A stretch of 64,000 nucleotides of DNA from CBDHFF01 sp965262395 (GTDB lineage Bacteria > Pseudomonadota > Alphaproteobacteria > Rickettsiales > Anaplasmataceae): assembly GCA_965262395.1 (NCBI GenBank), contig OZ253531.1, positions 1,054,001-1,118,000 on the forward strand, written 5' to 3'. The translations under genes and the position numbers were made by a program. Position 1 is the first letter of the stretch. Every line of letters starts with the position of its first letter. This document shows, piece after piece, positions 19,701 to 27,571 of this stretch. The notes under the pieces were generated by a model. It had not been told where the DNA came from. It did not search any database and saw nothing but the letters and a program-made list of their open reading frames with translations.

Positions 19701-20216
19701 TTAATTTTTGTTTTCAGAATAAGCTCTCAAAATACCAACCACGTTGCAGGCATTAAACTTAGAAGCTTTAGCAACTCTAGAAGCAGAGCTACAAATAGCA
19801 CAAAGTATATTTCCATATATTTGCTCAGCAGAAGCTAACTTAGCATATTTATTTATATCCTGGCAAGACAAAAATTTTTCCTTATAAGAAGCACATAGAA
19901 ATTTTATTTTTTCTTGCTTCTTACATATAGAATACAACGTTTTTGCAATCAAAACCACATCATCTGCAGCAACTAACGCAACCCTACCTGAAACATTTTC
20001 AGAAAATTCTGACAGCGTCTCATAATCAGATAGCACAACCCTTGTCAAGGTATTTTTAGCCCACAAAAAATAAATACCATTACTTTTTAGTTCAGCTGCA
20101 ATATCATATTTTTCCCTAACAGTTAAATTATCTACACACATAAGGAAAACTGCCCCATGAGCAGTAAACATTTTTTTTATTTTATCAAGATATACGCACT
20201 TTTCATCCCTATTCAC
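19701..20216 (-). CDS. rplJ: Ribosomal protein uL10
   Basis: L10 anchors the L7/L12 dimers to the large subunit. I choose the GTG codon at 20214-20216 as start: it follows AGGAG at a spacing of seven bases and gives the family N-terminus VNRDEK. A longer frame beginning upstream would overlap rplA and add unrelated residues. The protein is 171 residues, normal for the family. It contains FLMCVDNLTVREKYDIAAEL and VALVAADDVVLIAK, corresponding to the usual L10 core, though it is quite diverged. It lies 10 bases after rplA and before rplL, the conserved order. Confidence 0.93.
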   Translation of the reverse strand: MNRDEKCVYLDKIKKMFTAHGAVFLMCVDNLTVREKYDIAAELKSNGIYFLWAKNTLTRVVLSDYETLSEFSENVSGRVALVAADDVVLIAKTLYSICKKQEKIKFLCASYKEKFLSCQDINKYAKLASAEQIYGNILCAICSSASRVAKASKFNACNVVGILRAYSENKN

Positions 20217-20226
20217 CAAACAACTC

Positions 20227-20871
20227 CTACAAATTATTAACACTTGTTAAATTCAACGCACAAGACTTACCCATAGTAGTATTAACAAAAACACTTTTAA
20301 GAAATACTCCCTTATGATCAGAAGGCTTCAATTGCATAATACTAGACATCAGCACCTTTAAATTACTTATTAATTCTTCAACATTGGATTTAACAGAACC
20401 AACCCTTGCATGAACAATATTGAATTTATCCATTTTAAAAGACAATTTTTTACCACTTTTAAGCTCAGATACTACAGATTCAATATTATTAGCTGAAACA
20501 ACTGTTCCCATTTTTGGACTAGGCATAAGCTTTTTAGGTCCAAGTATACTGGCAGCTTTACTAATAAATGGCATCATATCAGCTGTAGCCAACAAAACAT
20601 CAAAATCACACTTGCCAGATTTAATTATTTCCTCAACAAAATCCTGCCCTCCAATTTTATCTACGTCTAATCCAGTTGCTATTTGACCATCGCTTGAGAT
20701 TAAAGCAACACTACAAGATCGTCCCACTCCATTAGGTAAATTACAAATCCCTTTTATAGTGGAAACATGTTTTTTTTCTAATTTTAGATTAATAGCTACA
20801 TCAATCGCTTCATCAAACTTGGCCCTTTTACCCTCATGAATCTTTTTAAAAGCATCTTCTATATCATACAT
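20227..20871 (-). CDS. rplA: Ribosomal protein uL1
   Basis: L1 forms the mobile stalk beside the ribosomal E site and in many bacteria represses its own operon. The ATG at 20869-20871 is chosen because GAGG precedes it by seven bases; an upstream in-frame TTG has no such site. The resulting 214 residues are a little shorter than the usual 230, mainly at the N-terminus. Typical segments are visible: ATADMMPFISKAASILGPKKLMPSPKMGTV and the final block with MGKSCALNL. It lies between rplK and rplJ, with 25 and 10 bases between the genes. Confidence 0.96.
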   Translation of the reverse strand: MYDIEDAFKKIHEGKRAKFDEAIDVAINLKLEKKHVSTIKGICNLPNGVGRSCSVALISSDGQIATGLDVDKIGGQDFVEEIIKSGKCDFDVLLATADMMPFISKAASILGPKKLMPSPKMGTVVSANNIESVVSELKSGKKLSFKMDKFNIVHARVGSVKSNVEELISNLKVLMSSIMQLKPSDHKGVFLKSVFVNTTMGKSCALNLTSVNNL

Positions 20872-20896
20872 AAACAAACCTCTTTAAATCTCATTA

Positions 20897-21346
20897 CTAA
20901 TTATCTACAACATTTATACCCATAGATCTGGCTGTACCAGAAATCATTTTAAACATTTTTTCTTTATCAAAGGCATAAGTGTCACCTCTTTTTAGCTCAG
21001 CAATTTTCATCACATCAGAACTTTGTATTTCACCAACAACTTCCTTACCAGCAGTAGAAGATCCTTTTTTTATACTCGAAAATCTTTTAATTAATGCAGA
21101 AGCAGTGGGCATATGAGTTTTAATGGAAACTAATTTTTTTTCTTTTTTAAGATAAATGATGTCAACAGGAGTAGGATCCCCCATAAACTCTTTATTTTTT
21201 GCACATTCATCATTAAATTTCTTACAAAACTCCATTATATTTAACCCTCTCTGCCCCAAAGCAGAGCCAACTGGAGGAGCAGGAGTAGCTTTGCCAGCAG
21301 GAAGAATCATCCTATAAGTAATGATATTATTAACATTTTTAACCAT
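20897..21346 (-). CDS. rplK: Ribosomal protein uL11
   Basis: L11 binds 23S rRNA at the GTPase-associated centre and takes part in factor turnover and the stringent response. Its N-terminal domain contains LPAGKATPAPPVGSALGQRGLN, the classic proline-rich switch, and the C-terminal RNA-binding domain ends with MFKMISGTARSMGI. At 149 residues it is close to the standard 142-148. A strong GAGGAG site precedes the ATG. The gene follows nusG by 12 bases in the usual secE-nusG-rplK order. Confidence 0.98.
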   Translation of the reverse strand: MVKNVNNIITYRMILPAGKATPAPPVGSALGQRGLNIMEFCKKFNDECAKNKEFMGDPTPVDIIYLKKEKKLVSIKTHMPTASALIKRFSSIKKGSSTAGKEVVGEIQSSDVMKIAELKRGDTYAFDKEKMFKMISGTARSMGINVVDN

Positions 21347-21358
21347 AAACTAATCTCC

Positions 21359-21988
21359 TCAATAACCACTTACTTTATTAACATCTGACATACCTATACT
21401 AACAGAAGTTTCTCTACCAAAAACAGAAACTGAAACTGATAATTCTTTTTTATCAAGATCAACACGACTAACTGCACCAACAAAATTAGAGAATGGCCCA
21501 GCTATTATCTTCACATTTTCTCCAATTTCAAATCCATGAGAACTAATTTCACCAACATCATTTGACTGATTCACAGTATCTTTAAATTTATTTACCGCAG
21601 AATCTGAAATATTAGATACTATTACTCTTTTTAAAACAGTGCTATTCCCAACTCTCTTTTTTATAAAAGATTCTATATCAGAGTCAATAAGATCACACAA
21701 AGATATTAAATGAAAAAACACATAACCAGGACAAATTTTCTTACTTCTTGTAGTTTTTTTTCCATCCTTATAAGAAATAATTTTAGATGTTGGCACAAAC
21801 AACTCTACCAAACAAGAATCATTGAACAATACTTCATCTTTATTGATTTCTGTGAAATCAATATCAGAGATATTTTCTTCAGATTCTACATAATGGAAAC
21901 AAGAGGAAACAATATCAGAAACCCAAGATTCACGACCGCCACCACCAATGGCATGAATCATGTACCATTTATCACGAGCGTTAGTCAT
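21359..21988 (-). CDS. nusG: Transcription termination/antitermination factor NusG
   Basis: NusG binds RNA polymerase and couples it to the ribosome or Rho. The N-terminal NGN domain begins KWYMIHAIGGGGRESWVSD and includes KKICPGYVFFHL, and the C-terminal KOW domain has the usual FEIGENVKIIAGPFSNFVGAVSRVD. Length is 209 residues, somewhat longer than the common 175-180 because of insertions in the NGN domain (about residues 40-65). Its start overlaps the end of secE by eight bases, which suggests translational coupling. Confidence 0.97.
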   Translation of the reverse strand: MTNARDKWYMIHAIGGGGRESWVSDIVSSCFHYVESEENISDIDFTEINKDEVLFNDSCLVELFVPTSKIISYKDGKKTTRSKKICPGYVFFHLISLCDLIDSDIESFIKKRVGNSTVLKRVIVSNISDSAVNKFKDTVNQSNDVGEISSHGFEIGENVKIIAGPFSNFVGAVSRVDLDKKELSVSVSVFGRETSVSIGMSDVNKVSGY

Positions 21989-22166
21989 AAATTAAACCTA
22001 AAACAAAATTCATTAATCTCAGTATAAAATAATCTACACCCAAAAATAACAATGCAAAAACAAATACTACCAAAAATATAAACAATAAATTAATCGAAGC
22101 CTCTCTAGGAGAGATCCAAGAAAAAGCAGCCAAATCAGATTTTACATTCATCAAAATATTAAACAT
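21981..22166 (-). CDS. secE: Preprotein translocase subunit SecE
   Basis: SecE stabilises the SecYEG protein-conducting channel in the inner membrane. The product is about 61 residues with a short cytoplasmic part (SPREASIN, the usual conserved patch) and a single C-terminal membrane helix of about 25 residues, as in minimal SecE proteins. I set the start at the ATG at 22164-22166; a TTG further upstream touches the tRNA gene, and another ATG lies five codons downstream, so the exact start is uncertain. It lies between tRNA-Trp and nusG, the standard position. Confidence 0.9.
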   Translation of the reverse strand: MFNILMNVKSDLAAFSWISPREASINLLFIFLVVFVFALLFLGVDYFILRLMNFVLGLIYD

Positions 22167-22198
22167 ATCCAAACCCACAAAAAAAGCCAATATCAATT

Positions 22199-22275
22199 TG
22201 GCAGGAGTGATAGGACTCGAACCTACAACCTACGGTTTTGGAGACCGGCGCTCTACCAAATTGAGCTACACTCCT
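22199..22275 (-). tRNA. tRNA-Trp (anticodon CCA)
   Basis: Read leftwards, acceptor arms 22269-22275 and 22203-22209 pair (AGGAGTG / CACTCCT), the discriminator is G, and CCA is encoded at 22199-22201. The anticodon loop reads CTCCAAA, so the anticodon is CCA. The gene is wedged between tuf (4 bases) and secE (32 bases). The tuf-trnW-secE-nusG order is the ancestral bacterial arrangement. Confidence 0.96.
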
Positions 22276-22279
22276 AAAA

Positions 22280-23473
22280 TTACTCATCAATTGCGGTAAC
22301 AGTGCCAGAGCCTACTGTACGACCACCTTCCCTTATAGCAAAATTTAAACCTTTAGACATTGCAACTGGATGAATTAACTCCACTGCAATTTCTAAATTA
22401 TCACCTGGCATTGCCATCTCCACCCCTTCAGGCAAAGACAATTCACCAGTAACATCTGTCGTCCTAAAATAAAACTGAGGCCTATACCCTTTTAATATTG
22501 GAGTATGTCTGCCACCTTCTTCTTTAGTCAGAATATACACAGTAGCACGAAATTTACTATAAGGCAAAATACTTTTTGGCGCAGAAAGAACTTGCCCTCT
22601 TTCAACCTCTGTTTTTTCAATACCTCTTAATAACACTCCAACATTATCACCAGCTTGAGCATCATTTAGATTTTTTCTAAACATCTCCACACCAGTACAA
22701 GTAGTTACTCTCGTTTCCTTAATTCCAACTATTTCCAAAGAATCTCCAATACTAACTTTTCCTGCTTCTATTCTACCTGTAACAACTGTGCCACGACCAG
22801 AAATAGAAAAGACATCCTCAATTGGCATCAAAAAACTATCATCAATTGGTCTGACAGGCGTAGGTATTTTTTCATCTACAGCAGACATCAAATTCTTTAT
22901 AGACTCTACATATTTCTCATCACCCTCAAGTGCTTTCAATGCAGAACAACGCACAACAGCAACATCATCAAGACCCATATCGTCTCTGCCTTTTTTCTTA
23001 TAAAAACCTTCTATTAAAAGATCTCTAATTTCCATCTCTACTAATTCTAACATTTCTTCATCTTCTACCATGTCAACCTTATTCAGGCATACTACTATCT
23101 CAGGAACACCAACCTGTAGTGCTAATAAAATATGTTCTCTGGTTTGAGGCATCGCACCATCAGTAGCAGAAACTACTAATATTGCGCCATCCATCTGTGC
23201 CGCACCTGTTATCATGTTTTTTACATAATCCGCATGTCCTGGACAATCAACGTGAGCATAATGTCTCTTTTCCGTTTCATATTCAACATGTGATGTTGAT
23301 ATTGTAATACCACGAGCTTTTTCCTCAGGCGCTTTATCTATTTTATCAAAATCTACTCCAACTCCATGAGCATGCGTAATCGCAGCTGTTAAAGTTGTTT
23401 TACCATGATCTACATGGCCTATCGTCCCTACATTAACATGAGGCTTCGTTCTTTCAAAATTCGCTGTTGCCAT
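22280..23473 (-). CDS. tuf: Elongation factor Tu
   Basis: EF-Tu delivers aminoacyl-tRNA to the ribosome as a GTP complex. G1 GHVDHGKT is at residues 19-26, switch II DCPGH at about 81-85, NKVD near 136-139, and the second domain and C-terminal domain are complete through GRTVGSGTV. At 397 residues it is the normal length. In this window the gene stands both directly after fusA (as in the str operon) and directly before tRNA-Trp and secE (as in the second tuf locus of bacteria with two copies). It may therefore be a recombinant of two former copies. Confidence 0.99.
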   Translation of the reverse strand: MATANFERTKPHVNVGTIGHVDHGKTTLTAAITHAHGVGVDFDKIDKAPEEKARGITISTSHVEYETEKRHYAHVDCPGHADYVKNMITGAAQMDGAILVVSATDGAMPQTREHILLALQVGVPEIVVCLNKVDMVEDEEMLELVEMEIRDLLIEGFYKKKGRDDMGLDDVAVVRCSALKALEGDEKYVESIKNLMSAVDEKIPTPVRPIDDSFLMPIEDVFSISGRGTVVTGRIEAGKVSIGDSLEIVGIKETRVTTCTGVEMFRKNLNDAQAGDNVGVLLRGIEKTEVERGQVLSAPKSILPYSKFRATVYILTKEEGGRHTPILKGYRPQFYFRTTDVTGELSLPEGVEMAMPGDNLEIAVELIHPVAMSKGLNFAIREGGRTVGSGTVTAIDE

Positions 23474-23488
23474 TTTTCTTTTCTCCCT

Positions 23489-25582
23489 TCAATTCTTCAA
23501 TTTTTTATTTTTTACAATCTCTTCAGCAATATTATTTGGCACAACTTCATAATGCGAAAAAGTCATACAAAAAGATGCTCGCCCTTGAGAAATAGATCGC
23601 AAATTACCCGCATAATTAAACATCTCAGACAAAGGCACTTTAGATTTTATTATATAAGACTTAAGTTTAGCACCAGAAGCAGTAATTTGTCCCCTTTTTG
23701 AACTTATATCGCCCATTATTGAACCTTGAAAATCTTCTGGAGTAATAACCTCAACATCCATCATGGGCTCAAGTAATTGCGGAGCCACCTTACTACCTGC
23801 TACAAGAAAGGCTGCCTTTGCAGCTAAAGAGAAGGCTAAAGTACTAGAGTCTACATCATGAGTAGCACCATCAAGAAGGACACACTTAAGCCCCATAACT
23901 GGATAACCAGCAACCCAACCAGATGTCATAGATTCTTTTATACCTTGCTCTACAGAAGGTATATATTCTTTAGGAATAACCCCTCCAAATACCTTGTCTT
24001 CAAATACAAATTTTTCTTCATCACCTTCAATTGGTGAGAATTCAATTTTGATACGCGCAAATTGCCCCGCACCCCCAGTTTGTTTTTTATGAGTATAATC
24101 AATCACAGCACTTTTTGTAATTCTTTCACGATATGAAACAATAGGAGCACCAACATTAACATTAACATCGAATTCTCGACTCAATCTATCAACAATAATG
24201 TCCAAATGTAATTCACCCATACCATAAAGCACTGCCTGCCCTGTTTCCTCGTCTGATTTTAATAACAAAGAAGGATCTTCTTTTAACAATTTATTCAAAG
24301 CAACACCCATCTTTTCTTGATCGGCTTTCATTTTTGGTTCAATTGCAATACCCATAACTGGCTCAGGAAACTCCATGCGCTCCAACACAAAAGGACTGTC
24401 AGCTCCACATAAAGTATCACCCGTAACGGTATGCTTTAATCCAACAAACGCTATTATATCACCAGCCTTTGCTTCTTGAATCTCTTCTCTTTTGTTAGCA
24501 TGCATAAGCAACATTCTACCAACACGCTCTTTCTTCTCTCTAACTGAATTGTATAGCTGCATACCAGACTCTATCCGACCAGAATAAATACGTGCAAATG
24601 TTATATTTCCAACAAATTTATCATTAGCCAATTTAAAAGCAAGAGCTGAAAATTTTTCAGAAACAGAATGATCTAGTTTTACAATTTTTGATTCATCATC
24701 AATATCAATAGCTTCTAACTTGTCCAAATCCAAAGGAGAAGGCAAATAGTCACACACAGCATCCAACAATGGCTGCACTCCTTTATTCTTAAATGAAGAA
24801 CCACACATTATAGGAACAAGAGAATTAGCAATAACCGATTTACGTATAGCTATCTTCAATTCATCATTGGTAATTTCCTTGCCATCTAAATATCCAGACA
24901 TCAAAGAATCATCTACCTCAACAGCTGCCTCAACAAGAGCATTACGTGCATTTTTAGCAAGATCAAGCATATCATCAGATATTTCTTTCACTTCAAACTT
25001 TGCACCAAGACTCTCCTCATTCCAGATAATAGATTTCATTTCAACTAAATCAATAACACCAACAAAATTATCCTCAGCACCAATCGGAAGCTGAATAGGA
25101 ACGCCAGGAGCACTTAAATTATCCCTAATCATTCCAACACATTTATTGAAATCAGCCCCAGCTCTATCCATTTTATTCACAAAACAAATACGAGGAACAC
25201 CATATTTATCCGCTTGACGCCATACCGTTTCTGTTTGTGGCTCAACCCCAGAAACAGATTCAAGAACCGTAATTGCGCCATCCAAAACACGCAAAGAACG
25301 CTCCACTTCAATCGTAAAATCAACATGACCAGGTGTATCAATAATATTAATATCCACCCCATTCCACTTACATTTGGTGGCAGCAGACGTAATTGTAATG
25401 CCACGCTCTCTCTCTTGATCCATCCAATCCATGGTAGCGCTTCCATCATGCACTTCACCTATAGAATAAGACTTTCCAGTATAATATAATATACGCTCAG
25501 TGGTAGTAGTTTTTCCAGCATCTATATGAGCCATGATACCTATATTACGTATATTCTCTAACCTACTTTTATCACCACTCAC
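23489..25582 (-). CDS. fusA: Elongation factor G
   Basis: EF-G is the GTPase that drives translocation on the ribosome and helps recycle it. G1 AHIDAGKTT is at residues 18-26, the switch region RGITITSAAT and DTPGHVDF follow, and NKMDRAGADF is at about 140. Domain IV carries the family marks (TGGAGQFARIKIEF and PSVEQGIKESM), and the C-terminal domain ends normally. The length of 697 residues is standard. The gene lies between rpsG and tuf with gaps of 50 and 15 bases, the classical str operon order. Confidence 0.99.
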   Translation of the reverse strand: MSGDKSRLENIRNIGIMAHIDAGKTTTTERILYYTGKSYSIGEVHDGSATMDWMDQERERGITITSAATKCKWNGVDINIIDTPGHVDFTIEVERSLRVLDGAITVLESVSGVEPQTETVWRQADKYGVPRICFVNKMDRAGADFNKCVGMIRDNLSAPGVPIQLPIGAEDNFVGVIDLVEMKSIIWNEESLGAKFEVKEISDDMLDLAKNARNALVEAAVEVDDSLMSGYLDGKEITNDELKIAIRKSVIANSLVPIMCGSSFKNKGVQPLLDAVCDYLPSPLDLDKLEAIDIDDESKIVKLDHSVSEKFSALAFKLANDKFVGNITFARIYSGRIESGMQLYNSVREKKERVGRMLLMHANKREEIQEAKAGDIIAFVGLKHTVTGDTLCGADSPFVLERMEFPEPVMGIAIEPKMKADQEKMGVALNKLLKEDPSLLLKSDEETGQAVLYGMGELHLDIIVDRLSREFDVNVNVGAPIVSYRERITKSAVIDYTHKKQTGGAGQFARIKIEFSPIEGDEEKFVFEDKVFGGVIPKEYIPSVEQGIKESMTSGWVAGYPVMGLKCVLLDGATHDVDSSTLAFSLAAKAAFLVAGSKVAPQLLEPMMDVEVITPEDFQGSIMGDISSKRGQITASGAKLKSYIIKSKVPLSEMFNYAGNLRSISQGRASFCMTFSHYEVVPNNIAEEIVKNKKLKN

Positions 25583-25632
25583 AACTAAACTCCTTCATAA
25601 CCAAAACAAAAAGATACCAAATAAAATACTAA

Positions 25633-26109
25633 CTACCACCTAAAATGAGCGAAAGCTTTATTAGCTTCAGCCATCTTAAACTTATCATCTTTTTGTTTAC
25701 AAGCTCCACCTCTACGGTTAAACGCATCTAACAATTCATCAGATAAATTTTTCCACATATTAGCTCCTTGTTTTTTGCGAGCAGCAGAAACTATCCACCT
25801 TATAGCCAATGATCTAGCCCTTCTATCTGGCACATCTACTGGAATCTGATAAGTAGCTCCTCCAATTCTACGAGAACGCACCTCAATTGCTGGTGTAGCA
25901 TTCTTGATGGCATCTTTAAAAAAAGAAAATACATCAATTTCCTTAGCCCTTTTTGCAGCATTTTCAATTGCATGATAAACTATTTTTTCAGCCTTAGATT
26001 TTTGGCCATCCCACATAATAGAATTAATAACCTTTGAAACCAAGACACTATTATACTTATAATCTGGAGCAATAACTCTTTCCAAATTTCCACTTCTACG
26101 ACGAGACAT
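25633..26109 (-). CDS. rpsG: Ribosomal protein uS7
   Basis: S7 is a primary 16S rRNA binding protein that nucleates assembly of the small-subunit head. The sequence MSRRRSGNLERVIAPDYKYNS at the N-terminus, ENAAKRAKEIDVF, the PAIEVRSRRIGGATYQIPV block and the conserved RSLAIRWIV are all present. At 158 residues it matches the usual 156. It is the second gene of the str operon, 33 bases after rpsL. The final HFRW is the usual end of the protein. Confidence 0.99.
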   Translation of the reverse strand: MSRRRSGNLERVIAPDYKYNSVLVSKVINSIMWDGQKSKAEKIVYHAIENAAKRAKEIDVFSFFKDAIKNATPAIEVRSRRIGGATYQIPVDVPDRRARSLAIRWIVSAARKKQGANMWKNLSDELLDAFNRRGGACKQKDDKFKMAEANKAFAHFRW

Positions 26110-26142
26110 ACAACCAAAAAACCTACAAAATATTTAAAAAAA

Positions 26143-26514
26143 CTACTTGGGCTTACGAGCACCATATTTAGAACGCGACGTTTTTCTCCCTTCAACTCCC
26201 TTAGTATCAAGAGCCCCCCTAATAACATGATAACGCACCCCAGGAAGATCCTTAACTCGACCACCACGAATCAAAACCACTGAGTGCTCTTGAAGATTAT
26301 GACCTTCTCCAGGAATATATCCAATCACTTCAAAGCCACTTGTAAGCCTGATACGACAAACTTTACGCAAAGCTGAATTAGGTTTTTTAGGAGTAGTAGT
26401 ATAAACCCTTATACACACACCTCTTCTTTGAGGACAAGCACGCAACGCAGGAGATTTACACTTAGAAATTTTAGACTTACGAGGCTTGCGAACCAACTGC
26501 TGAATAGTAGGCAC
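26143..26514 (-). CDS. rpsL: Ribosomal protein uS12
   Basis: S12 lies at the ribosomal decoding site. The start MPTIQQLVRKPRK is the standard N-terminus, TTTPKKPNSALRKVCRIRL and GGRVKDLPGVRYH are the conserved loops, and the lysines where streptomycin-resistance substitutions usually arise (the TPKKPNS and GRVKDLP positions) are the normal ones. The 123-residue length is standard. It opens the str gene set here, 79 bases after a small ORF that ends the cytochrome oxidase operon, so a promoter may lie in that gap. Confidence 0.99.
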   Translation of the reverse strand: MPTIQQLVRKPRKSKISKCKSPALRACPQRRGVCIRVYTTTPKKPNSALRKVCRIRLTSGFEVIGYIPGEGHNLQEHSVVLIRGGRVKDLPGVRYHVIRGALDTKGVEGRKTSRSKYGARKPK

Positions 26515-26593
26515 AAAAACACCAGATAACGTATAATGATGTCGCCAATTCTATCAAAATAAATACCCAAGTCAACAATAAATAACAAAATAT

Positions 26594-26683
26594 CTACAAT
26601 TTTATAATGGGCAACATAAAAAATATCACCACCATGATTAATAAGATCATCAATAATAGATAATTAATATACTTTTTATTCAT
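26594..26683 (-). CDS. Small 29-residue membrane protein in the cox operon
   Basis: A short frame starts with ATG at 26681-26683 and stops with TAG at 26594-26596. It follows a strong Shine-Dalgarno sequence (GGAGG, seven bases before the ATG) that overlaps the end of ctaB, so the two are probably translationally linked. The product begins MNKKY and is otherwise one hydrophobic segment ending in MLPIIKL. Many alphaproteobacteria carry a small membrane protein (CoxF-like) between ctaB and ctaG; this could be a reduced counterpart, but the sequence is too short to say. It may help assemble or stabilise the oxidase. Confidence 0.6.
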   Translation of the reverse strand: MNKKYINYLLLMILLIMVVIFFMLPIIKL

Positions 26684-26687
26684 ACAA

Positions 26688-27569
26688 TCACCTCCAACAA
26701 TAATCAATTACTACAACTAAGAATAAAAGAAATAAATAAAATATAGAATAAATAAACATAGATTTAGCAGCTTTATAGTCATCTCTTACAATAAATAATT
26801 TAATTGCGGAATAAAGAAACAAAGCATTTAACACTAAAGAAGAGAATAAATAAACTGAACCGAACACACCTAAAAACGCAGGCAACAAGGATACCGCACA
26901 CAGCAACAATGTATAGATCAAGATATGTATCTTAGTCTTTTTTTTGCCATAAACTAATGGCATCATAGGAATATTGGCCTTCTTATAATCATCTGACCAA
27001 AATAATGATAGAGCCCAAAAATGTGGAGGATTCCAGAAAAATACTATAATTGCTAATAACACAGACTCAAGAGAAATACTAGCACTAACCGCCGCAGAAC
27101 CTATGATTGGCGGAAAAGAACCAACCAATCCACCAATTACTATATTATAAACTGTAATCCTCTTTAACCAAATCGTATAAATGAATACATAAAATAAAAT
27201 TGCACACAATAACAGCAACGCAGAGAGATAATTTACTGCAACAGCCATACAAAAAACTGAAATCAAAGAAACAACGACTCCAAAAATTAGAGCAGAATTT
27301 AATGAAACTACCCCGGTCACAGTAGGACGCTTTTGTGTTCTAGACATAATTGCATCGATATCTTGATCATACCACATATTAATTGCGCCAGCACCTCCCC
27401 CTCCAAGAGCAATACATACTATTGTTAGAATAGCCAAAAAAGGATGAATGTAGCCCGGAGAAATTAGCATACCAACCATACCAGTAAACACAACCAACAG
27501 CATAACTCTAGGCTTAAGCAACTCGAAATATGATCCTACAAATGATAGAAATCCTGATAATTGAGACAC
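26688..27569 (-). CDS. ctaB: Protohaem IX farnesyltransferase (haem O synthase)
   Basis: This inner-membrane enzyme adds a farnesyl chain to haem b, giving haem O for the aa3-type oxidase. It has the UbiA-family aspartate motif in a loop (NMWYDQDIDAIMSRTQKRP at about residues 63-82), a second aspartate site (SLFWSDDYKKANIPMMPL at about 195) and seven to nine membrane segments. The 293-residue length is normal. It follows coxA by two bases and precedes a small membrane ORF by four, so it lies in the cox operon, as in other alphaproteobacteria. Confidence 0.96.
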   Translation of the reverse strand: MSQLSGFLSFVGSYFELLKPRVMLLVVFTGMVGMLISPGYIHPFLAILTIVCIALGGGGAGAINMWYDQDIDAIMSRTQKRPTVTGVVSLNSALIFGVVVSLISVFCMAVAVNYLSALLLLCAILFYVFIYTIWLKRITVYNIVIGGLVGSFPPIIGSAAVSASISLESVLLAIIVFFWNPPHFWALSLFWSDDYKKANIPMMPLVYGKKKTKIHILIYTLLLCAVSLLPAFLGVFGSVYLFSSLVLNALFLYSAIKLFIVRDDYKAAKSMFIYSIFYLFLLFLVVVIDYCWR

Positions 27570-27571
27570 CT

